Below are positions 6,224 through 11,723 of a stretch of 15,533 nucleotides of DNA, piece by piece. Source of the DNA: CAYWRO01 sp964460345 (GTDB lineage: Bacteria; Planctomycetota; Phycisphaerae; Phycisphaerales; UBA1924); assembly GCA_964460345.1 (NCBI GenBank), contig CAYWRO010000080.1:1-15533 (forward strand), in the 5' to 3' direction. A program made the translations under genes and the position numbers. The notes under the pieces were generated by a model. That model was given only the letters and a program-made list of their open reading frames with translations. It was not told where the DNA came from and did no database searches. Numbering within the stretch: position 1 is the first letter of the stretch; every line of letters starts with the position of its first letter.

Positions 6224-7444
6224 TTACGCGCGCTGAATGGGAACGGGTACCCGCTCCACGATGCGCAGACCGAAGGCATCCAGGCCGGGATGCTCGGTCG
6301 CGTGATTCGTCAGCAGGCGCAGATCGCGCACGCCCAGATCACGCAGAATCTGGCTGCCGATGCCCAGCTCGCGCTGGTGCGGGGACGTTTCCGCCGCGAC
6401 ACCCTGCGGGTGCAGCAGATCGGGCGTATCAGCGCCCGCATCGTGCGCAGCGCGCCGGATCGACATCAGGCGCTGGTTCAACCCATCGCCGATCCCTTCC
6501 GGCCGCAGATACACCACCGCGCCACGCCCCGCCTTCTGAATCTCGCGCAATGAGGCGCGTAGCACGTCGCCTGTGGCGCCTTCCGGGGTCGAATCCAGAT
6601 CCAGAAAGATGTCGCCGAGCAGGTTGCGCCGGTGCATGCGCACGAGTGTCGGCTCCTGCTGTTCGACGGCCTGCCCATCCGATCCCCGCGCCCCGACGCC
6701 GCCCAGCGTCAGTGCCACGTGCGGCAGAGGATCAACCAGCGACTCATACGCGATCAGCGTGAATGTTCCCTCCGGCGTGCGGACCGGCGTGCCCTCGATC
6801 GGGTGCATGCGCCGCACAAGCGACTCCCGGCTCAGGCGATGCTGGATGACCTGCGCGACCGAGCACATCTTGAGCCCGTGCTTTGCGCACAGCTTCACCA
6901 GGTCGGGCACGCGCGCCATCTCCCCGTCGTCACGCATGATCTCGATGATCACGGCCGCCGGCTTCAGGCCCGCAAGGCGACACAGGTCGACCGATCCCTC
7001 CGTCTGCCCGGTGCGCACCAGCACCCCGCCGTCGCGCGAACGCAGCGGGTTGATGTGGCCGGGGCGCACGAAATCCTCCGGCCCCGTCTCCGGATCAATC
7101 GCAAGCTGGATCGTCTTCACCCGGTCACGCGCCGACACGCCCGTCCCCACGCCATGCTTCGGATGCCCGTCGATCGAAACCGTGAACGGCGTGCCGCGGA
7201 CGGAGGTATTCACCGGCGCCTGGTCGTACAGGTCCAGCCGGCGGCAATCCGCCTCCGTCAGCGACAGGCACATGTACCCCCGCGCCACCGTGAGCATGAA
7301 CGTAATCGCCTCCGGCGTAACGAACTCGGCCGGAAGGATGAGATCGCCCTCGTTCTCGCGGTCCTCATCGTCTGTAAGCACGACCATGCGGCCGGCGCGG
7401 AGATCGTCGAGCACATCCGAGATGGGCGAAAAGGGGGAAGCCAT
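6224..7444 (-). CDS. ribB: 3,4-dihydroxy-2-butanone-4-phosphate synthase with degenerate GTP cyclohydrolase II half
   Basis: 406 residues with RibBA architecture. The N-terminal half matches DHBP synthase, which makes the four-carbon unit of riboflavin from ribulose 5-phosphate: DDEDRENEGDL (25-35), TGVSARDR (101-108), PGHINPL (128-134) and the IIEIMRDDGEMAR region. The usual RxGHTE motif reads RTGQTE here, with Q147 in the place of a metal-binding His. The C-terminal half aligns with GTP cyclohydrolase II (LVRMH, VVYLRPEG, GIGSQILRDLGV, RLLTN, VERVP) but has none of the three zinc cysteines: HSECLTGD is HRRNLLGD, and the CDC motif is absent. The Asp of the usual DxR site is His (HQR, 356-358). 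It resembles the RibBX type known from proteobacteria. ATG 7444 was preferred over an in-frame TTG at 7450; no clear ribosome binding site is seen. It lies 42 bp downstream of the kinase gene. Confidence 0.9.
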   Translation of the reverse strand: MASPFSPISDVLDDLRAGRMVVLTDDEDRENEGDLILPAEFVTPEAITFMLTVARGYMCLSLTEADCRRLDLYDQAPVNTSVRGTPFTVSIDGHPKHGVGTGVSARDRVKTIQLAIDPETGPEDFVRPGHINPLRSRDGGVLVRTGQTEGSVDLCRLAGLKPAAVIIEIMRDDGEMARVPDLVKLCAKHGLKMCSVAQVIQHRLSRESLVRRMHPIEGTPVRTPEGTFTLIAYESLVDPLPHVALTLGGVGARGSDGQAVEQQEPTLVRMHRRNLLGDIFLDLDSTPEGATGDVLRASLREIQKAGRGAVVYLRPEGIGDGLNQRLMSIRRAAHDAGADTPDLLHPQGVAAETSPHQRELGIGSQILRDLGVRDLRLLTNHATEHPGLDAFGLRIVERVPVPIQRA

Positions 7445-7486
7445 GTCCAAGCATTATGCCGCGGCGAGCAAATAGCAAATCGCGGG

Positions 7487-9154
7487 CTACCGCTGCGTCG
7501 CCGCCGTCGCGCTCGGGTCGATCACCCGCCGCGAATCCGCCGGCAGGATCACGCGGAACGTCGCGCCCTTGCCCTCTTCGCTCTCAACCTCGATCCGCCC
7601 CCCGTGCTCCTCGATGATGCGCTTCGTCACGGCCAGCCCCAGCCCCGTGCCGCGGAGGCCTTTGGTCGTGTGGAAGGGCTCGAAGATCGCCTCCTGCCTG
7701 CCGCCGGGAATGCCCGGGCCGTTGTCGATGACGCTGATGCGCACCTCGGGCCGCAGCCCCTGGGCCGACGGCGCCTGCGGCACGTACTCGGCCCGAACCG
7801 TCACCGCGCCGATCTTCGCCGGCACCGCTTCCACCGCGTTGCCGAGCAGGTTCATGAGCGCCTGGTGCATCAGGTTGGGGTCCATCGGCACCGGCGGCAC
7901 ATCCTGATCCACATCCACCAGCAGCGCCACCTCGCGATTGATGCACAGGTCGTGCAGCAGCATGGCGCAGTCGTCCAGCAGCGGCCCGAGCTTGGTCAAC
8001 TCAATCTCCAGCGTCTGCTGGCGCGAGTACGCCAGCATGTTCAACGTCAGGCGGCGGATGCGCTCAAGATTGCGCTTGAGAATGTTCCACCCCCCCATCG
8101 CCACCTTCAGGTCTTCCTTCTTCAGCCCCATCTCCACGACGTCCGCCCCGCCGCGGAGACCCTGGAGGATGTTCTTGATTGAGTGGGACAGGGACGCCAC
8201 TGTCTCCCCCATCGCCGCGAGCCGCTCCGTGTGCAGCTTGCGCGCGTACGCCTCCGCCGTCGCCAGCGCGAGCCCCGTGTGCCGCCCGATGGCGTTCATC
8301 AGCGCAAGCTGCTGCGCCGTGAACGTGTAGTTGGCCATCGAAGAATCCACGTAGATCGCCCCGAACGTCTGATCGCGGAACATGATCGGCGCACAGATCG
8401 CCGACCGGATGTTGAACTGCTGCACGCTGTCGCCCGCCGCGAAGCGCGGATCGTTCATGGCGTTGCTGGACAGAACGCCCTCTCCCTTGCGCAGCGCCGC
8501 CTGCAGAATCGTCCGGCTCACATGGATCTGCGCCTCGCGCTTGTCCTTCGGCCGCACGCGATGCTTGACCACCGCCGGCCGCAGGGATCGCTCCGGCGAG
8601 CCGTCCCCCAGCATGATGAACCCCCGGTCCGGCTTGAACTCGTTGAACACCAGCTCCATCACTGCCGCGAGCAGTTCCTGCTGATCCGTCAACTGGCTCG
8701 TGAGCGCCGTCAACTGGTAGATCACCTGCAGGTGGTGCATCGCCGCGGCACTCGGCTCCGGCTCCGCCAGGATCACCGAATCGTCGTTGGTCGGCATGAC
8801 CCGCTCGACGGCCGTATCCATCTGCCCGGGGCGCATCAGGCGAATGACATCCTCCGGCTGCCCCTCGCGCTGGCCGAAGACGAACAGCGTCGACCCCGTG
8901 CGGATCTGGTCACCGGGGTTCAGCAGCGTCCGGTCCTGGATCCGCACCCCATTGAGATACGTCCCGTTCTGCGACCCCAGGTCGCGCAGCCACCAGCGGC
9001 CGTCATCAGGCGTCAGCTCGGCGTGACGGCGGCTGACCGTCGAGTCCGTAATCGGCAGCGCCTCGCTCGAGCGGCCGAGCAACTGCGGCTCCGTATCCGG
9101 CAGCTCAAACGTCTTGCCCTTGTCCGGCCCCTGGATGATCGTGAGGATGAGCAC
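7487..9154 (-). CDS. FHA-GAF sensor histidine kinase
   Basis: 555 residues, no membrane segment, so probably a cytoplasmic kinase. An N-terminal FHA domain (about 3-95) carries GR (27-28), SRRHA (41-45) and LGSQNGTYLNG (59-69), the phosphothreonine-binding signature. A GAF domain follows (about 150-305). The H-box has H324 in SLSHSIKNILQG, and the catalytic domain shows the N-box NLLGNAVEA (435-443), DNGPGIP (477-483), FEPFHTTK and GTGLGLAV (502-509), so it should be active. GTG 9154 was chosen because FHA strand 1 begins right there (VLILTIIQGPDKGK); no clear Shine-Dalgarno supports it, and the frame is open upstream. No response regulator is adjacent. The gene is divergent from a small membrane protein gene and 42 bp upstream of ribB. 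Confidence 0.93.
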   Translation of the reverse strand: MLILTIIQGPDKGKTFELPDTEPQLLGRSSEALPITDSTVSRRHAELTPDDGRWWLRDLGSQNGTYLNGVRIQDRTLLNPGDQIRTGSTLFVFGQREGQPEDVIRLMRPGQMDTAVERVMPTNDDSVILAEPEPSAAAMHHLQVIYQLTALTSQLTDQQELLAAVMELVFNEFKPDRGFIMLGDGSPERSLRPAVVKHRVRPKDKREAQIHVSRTILQAALRKGEGVLSSNAMNDPRFAAGDSVQQFNIRSAICAPIMFRDQTFGAIYVDSSMANYTFTAQQLALMNAIGRHTGLALATAEAYARKLHTERLAAMGETVASLSHSIKNILQGLRGGADVVEMGLKKEDLKVAMGGWNILKRNLERIRRLTLNMLAYSRQQTLEIELTKLGPLLDDCAMLLHDLCINREVALLVDVDQDVPPVPMDPNLMHQALMNLLGNAVEAVPAKIGAVTVRAEYVPQAPSAQGLRPEVRISVIDNGPGIPGGRQEAIFEPFHTTKGLRGTGLGLAVTKRIIEEHGGRIEVESEEGKGATFRVILPADSRRVIDPSATAATQR

Positions 9155-9296
9155 CCAAAACAATACCGACAGCCGAGTCCCGCGGCGGAAGCGACGCAAT
9201 GGCGCGCCCGCTCCGAACCCACAGCTTCCGACGGGAACCCCCCCATTGGGCAGTGATGCCAGCGACCACCCGCACAGAAACGCTTATGCTCTCGTC

Positions 9297-9623
9297 ATGC
9301 CCTGCCTCGTCGCCGCCTTCGCCTTCTTCTTTCCCCGGATCGCGATTCTGCTGATCGTGATCTTCTCCGACTACATCGGCGCGGCGTACAAGACGACCCT
9401 CTGGCCGCTGCTCGGCTTCTTTTTCATGCCCTACACCACGCTCGCGTACGCCTGGGCGATCAATGCCAACGGCTCGGTCAGCGGCATCTACCTCATTGCC
9501 GTCATCCTGGCCGTCTTGCTCGACCTCGGCGTGCTCGGCGGGGGCGCGAGAACCAGGCAGGCCCGGGACTTCACGACGCGAACAACCGGCGGTCGCAAGC
9601 GTGTTGAAAACCTTCGCCGCTGA
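9297..9623 (+). CDS. Small multi-helix membrane protein, unknown function
   Basis: 108 residues with about three hydrophobic helices: residues 3-23, about 30-50 (WPLLGFFFMPYTTLAYAW) and about 58-78 (GIYLIAVILAVLLDLGVLGG), followed by a basic tail. Similar small proteins with a 'FFFPR...WPLLGF...PYTTLAYA...DLG' pattern occur in planctomycetes and actinobacteria as far as I recall; no function is known. The ATG at 9297 directly precedes the first helix, although no clear ribosome binding site is visible; the longer open frame upstream overlaps the kinase start and is hydrophilic. The gene is divergent from the kinase (142 bp between starts) and convergent with the next gene. Confidence 0.75.
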   Translation: MPCLVAAFAFFFPRIAILLIVIFSDYIGAAYKTTLWPLLGFFFMPYTTLAYAWAINANGSVSGIYLIAVILAVLLDLGVLGGGARTRQARDFTTRTTGGRKRVENLRR

Positions 9624-9654
9624 GGCGGCGCTCCCCGGCCCCCCCCCACCCGCC

Positions 9655-9930
9655 TTATTCCGAGGCAAACCATCCCAGGTACACCTCGATGAACAGGTAA
9701 CTCGCGACGGCCAGCAGCACCATCGCGACGACGATCTGCACCGTCATCATGAGCACCTGCCGCCAGAGGTCGCGCATGTCGCGGACGCGAACCGCCTTGT
9801 ACGCCAGGGAAATCCCCAGCGCCAGCGGCACCAGCAGCAGCCACCACAGATCGTGCAGGTTCAAGGGGTCAATGAATGGACGCCAGGCAAGCACCTGCAG
9901 CGCCCAAGGGCCGGCCATGCCATGCAGCAT
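9655..9930 (-). CDS. Small two-helix membrane protein, translationally coupled
   Basis: 91 residues with two predicted membrane helices (about 28-45, DLWWLLLVPLALGISLAY, and about 61-82), joined by a basic segment, KAVRVRDMRDLWRQ. The ATG (9930-9928) overlaps the stop of the preceding gene as TGATG, a classic layout for translational coupling, so the two are probably made together and may work together. A GTG one codon upstream and an ATG at 9915 are less likely starts. No family name is assigned; similar small proteins accompany the preceding gene type in planctomycetes as far as I recall. Confidence 0.78.
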   Translation of the reverse strand: MLHGMAGPWALQVLAWRPFIDPLNLHDLWWLLLVPLALGISLAYKAVRVRDMRDLWRQVLMMTVQIVVAMVLLAVASYLFIEVYLGWFASE

Positions 9931-10439
9931 CACGCGCCCCCCCCGCGTCGGCTGGGGCGGAACGCGGCGTCGATGATGCAGATCAGGTTCAGCATCCCGG
10001 CAATCGTGCAGTAGAGCGTGCCAAGCTCATTCACGCGCCCGATTGACTTGATGTTCGGCGGCCGTGCGCCCGCGGGCGCTGGGACCGGGGCGCCCGTCGC
10101 CGGGTCGCGCACCTCGCCCGGCATCGCCGTACGCCGCACCGGGCCGTCCACGACCTTGAACTGGTTCTGGTGTACCCAGTTCACCCCGAACGCCAGCGGC
10201 CCGACCAGGGCCTCACCGAGGAACCAGATCGGATCCTCCTGACGGTCCACCACGTCGATGCCGCCGATAAGCATCCCCCCGAAGAAGAGCCCGAGCACGC
10301 CCGCCGCGACACACGCACCTCGCCGCATCTCCCCCAGATAGGCGTGCCCCAATCCGGGCAGCAGGACGGCCAGCAATGCCGCCACACCTTGAAAGTGTGT
10401 GCCAACTTCCGACGTCGACTGGCTTCGGGCGTTTGACAT
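9930..10439 (-). CDS. Membrane protein resembling planctomycete DUF6677
   Basis: 169 residues. A hydrophobic N-terminal part contains LLAVLLPGLGHAYLGEMRRG (22-41), the 'PGLGHxYxGxxxRG' pattern seen in TM2-like and DUF6677-type proteins, then a helix (about 43-62) with GGMLIGGIDVVDRQE. A third hydrophobic part is near 76-90 and a fourth near 137-157 (LYCTIAGMLNLICIIDAA); a Pro/Ala-rich loop lies between. Function unknown. The ATG at 10439 starts at the natural N-terminus; the longer open frame upstream is antisense to the acidic gene and is discarded. No Shine-Dalgarno is visible: a 10-bp dyad occupies that position, ending 5 bases before the ATG. The gene overlaps the next one by one base. 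Confidence 0.78.
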   Translation of the reverse strand: MSNARSQSTSEVGTHFQGVAALLAVLLPGLGHAYLGEMRRGACVAAGVLGLFFGGMLIGGIDVVDRQEDPIWFLGEALVGPLAFGVNWVHQNQFKVVDGPVRRTAMPGEVRDPATGAPVPAPAGARPPNIKSIGRVNELGTLYCTIAGMLNLICIIDAAFRPSRRGGGA

Positions 10440-10444
10440 GGCAA

Positions 10445-10478
10445 TCGGGCGGTCCGCGGCGGACGAACGACCGCCCGA
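10445..10478 (-). promoter_or_regulatory. Perfect 10-bp inverted repeat beside the divergent start
   Basis: TCGGGCGGTC (10445-10454) and GACCGCCCGA (10469-10478) are exact complements separated by 14 bases. The dyad ends 5 bases before the ATG of the minus-strand membrane protein gene, in the 252-bp divergent region shared with the acidic-protein gene. It could be an operator or an mRNA hairpin over the initiation region; no known regulator site is matched. Confidence 0.5.
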
Positions 10479-10531
10479 GGGAGGCCGACAAGGGGGTTCC
10501 AAGGATGCTTCGAAACGGTCCCGCCGCCCGG

Positions 10532-10559
10532 TTGACAAGGGCGGAAGGGCGGTTAGTGT
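10532..10559 (+). promoter_or_regulatory. Candidate promoter for the acidic/Arg-rich gene pair
   Basis: A consensus -35 TTGACA (10532-10537) is followed after 16 bases by TAGTGT (10554-10559), which keeps the three most conserved -10 bases. It lies 132 bp upstream of the ATG at 10692. A long leader would result. Confidence 0.4.
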
Positions 10560-10691
10560 ACGCCGATTCCCGGCAGCCCTGAGCGACAGGGACCGGGAGT
10601 CACACATCGCGCACGGGCGCGATGGCGCAGAACACTCTTTCAAGCGGCGGGGCGGTTCCGGCCAGCGCCCAACTGAGAGGCAGGAAAGACC

Positions 10692-10928
10692 ATGGTCGCA
10701 ACCATTCTGGATGAGCAGGATTTGCTCGAGCGGGACATCCTGAACCGGAGCGCATCGTTCGCATCCCCGGTCTGTGACATCGACGACGAGGATGAGGACG
10801 AGTACGAGTTCTCGGACGAAGACGAGGACTATGACGACGAGTTTGAGGATGAAGAGGACGAGTTTCTCGACGCCGATGAAGACGAGGACGAGTACGACGA
10901 CGAGTTGGACGATGATGACGACCTGTAA
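10692..10928 (+). CDS. Very acidic small protein, unknown function
   Basis: 78 residues. The first 28 look like an ordinary amphipathic start (MVATILDEQDLLERDILNRS) with a single Cys near residue 28; from about residue 29 to the end nearly every residue is Asp or Glu, spaced by Tyr, Phe and Leu (for example YEFSDEDEDYDDEFEDEE). Such a tail would be disordered and strongly negative; it could bind cations or basic proteins or mimic nucleic acid, but none of this is shown. The ATG has an AGGAAAG site 3-4 bases upstream. It is followed after 66 bp by an Arg-rich protein gene on the same strand. The GAY/GAR-rich sequence is low complexity, so it might in principle be a chance frame, but the start site argues against that. 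Confidence 0.68.
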   Translation: MVATILDEQDLLERDILNRSASFASPVCDIDDEDEDEYEFSDEDEDYDDEFEDEEDEFLDADEDEDEYDDELDDDDDL

Positions 10929-10954
10929 GTCGCCGCATCGCGCCCTGGCCTGAC

Positions 10955-10987
10955 ACCTCCGGCCGGCCGATTCGGCCAGCCGGAGGT
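10955..10987 (+). promoter_or_regulatory. Hairpin that sequesters the Shine-Dalgarno of the next gene
   Basis: Left arm ACCTCCGGCCGGCC (10955-10968) pairs with right arm GGCCAGCCGGAGGT (10974-10987), 13 of 14 positions, across a 5-base loop. The right arm ends in GGAGGT, the ribosome binding site 7 bases before the ATG at 10995, and the left arm starts with its exact complement ACCTCC. No T-run follows, so it is not an intrinsic terminator. Confidence 0.65.
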
Positions 10988-10994
10988 ACATCAG

Positions 10995-11579
10995 ATGGAC
11001 TCGTCCCACAACGGGCCAGCCCCGCAGAGCAGCGCCGATCCCCAGGCTGACGCTCCGAACACCGATAACATCATCCGCACCGCCGACTACGAGGGCCCGG
11101 ACCGGCGCAAGGGGGGCCGGCGGCAGTCCGTCGTTGATCGCCGTGCGACCAGTCGCACCCTGCGCAAAGCCCAGGCTTTCATCGACTTAGAGGATCTGGC
11201 CGAGGAGTTGGCCGAATCCGATCCCACCAGAGGCCAGGGTTCAGGGGCCGGAACGGGGCTGGAGCGCCGCCGCGGCCCGGGACGCAGGCGCAGCGACTTC
11301 ACCAAGGCCGCCGAGGAGGGCGAGATGACCCGCGAGCAGTTCCTGTTCGTGATGGCCATCGACGCCTTCAAGCGGGCCAACAACGTCGCCTTCCCGACCT
11401 GGACCGACGTGCTCGAGGTGCTCCGGCTCCTCGGCTATCGCAAGACCCTGCCCAGTTCGCTGAACCTGCCGAACGCAGAGGACTGGGTCGAGCGTCCCGA
11501 CGCCCCGGCAGGCGTGCGCGAGGGAGCGACCCACCTGACCCGAATCCAGAAGGACGACTCCGTCAACGAAGCCGCCTGA
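10995..11579 (+). CDS. Arg-rich protein with conserved C-terminal segment, unknown function
   Basis: 194 residues, soluble. The N-terminal part is polar and disordered, with basic blocks PDRRKGGRRQSVVDRR (35-50) and ERRRGPGRRRSDF (90-102) around an acidic helix, IDLEDLAEELAE (63-74). The C-terminal half, EEGEMTREQFLFVMAIDAFK (107-126) to FPTWTDVLEVLRLLGYRKT (133-151), looks like a folded helical segment and ends DWVERPDAP. I recall similar proteins in planctomycetes, without function. The GGAGGT site 7 bases upstream supports the ATG, but it is buried in a hairpin. Probably co-transcribed with the acidic protein, giving a pair of opposite charge. A strong terminator follows. Confidence 0.8.
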   Translation: MDSSHNGPAPQSSADPQADAPNTDNIIRTADYEGPDRRKGGRRQSVVDRRATSRTLRKAQAFIDLEDLAEELAESDPTRGQGSGAGTGLERRRGPGRRRSDFTKAAEEGEMTREQFLFVMAIDAFKRANNVAFPTWTDVLEVLRLLGYRKTLPSSLNLPNAEDWVERPDAPAGVREGATHLTRIQKDDSVNEAA

Positions 11580-11582
11580 GCC

Positions 11583-11641
11583 GTGGCACAGGCGTCCCGC
11601 CTGTGACCCGCCTAACTGTGGCACAGGCGTCCCGCCTGTGA
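11583..11641. repeat. Two copies of a REP-like palindromic repeat
   Basis: The 24-base sequence GTGGCACAGGCGTCCCGCCT followed by GTGA occurs twice, exactly, at 11583-11606 and 11618-11641. Each copy is an 8-bp dyad, CACAGGCG-tcc-CGCCTGTG. It lies directly after a stop codon and before a terminator, the usual position of extragenic palindromes. I recall this motif as frequent in planctomycete genomes. Confidence 0.85.
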
Positions 11642-11665
11642 GCTCCGACGACCCGCCGCAAAAAC

Positions 11666-11699
11666 AAAGCCGCCCGCGCCGAACGGCGCGGGCGGCTTT
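11666..11699. terminator. Bidirectional intrinsic terminator between convergent genes
   Basis: A perfect 15-bp stem, AAAGCCGCCCGCGCC (11666-11680) with its complement (11685-11699), and a GAAC loop. On plus it is followed by CTTCTTTA, and on minus by GTTTTTG. It serves both the Arg-rich protein gene and the metalloprotease gene. Confidence 0.93.
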
Positions 11700-11723
11700 C
11701 TTCTTTACGGAGATGAGCTCGCC

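Noticed and set aside
4028..6553. Plus-strand open frame of 841 codons
   Set aside because: Antisense to the DUF1579-like protein with a real signal peptide; Leu/Arg/Ala-rich and with no recognisable domain.
7445..7486. FMN riboswitch upstream of ribB
   Set aside because: Only 42 bp separate the kinase stop and the ribB start, too short for the conserved FMN aptamer, and none of its conserved segments is seen.
6632..9256. Two long plus-strand frames opposite ribB and the histidine kinase
   Set aside because: His/Arg/Gln-rich shadows of genes whose motifs are unambiguous on minus.
9615..9630. CGCCGC-tgag-GCGGCG hairpin over the stop of the small plus-strand membrane gene as a terminator
   Set aside because: A short stem with no T-run on either side; insufficient to call.
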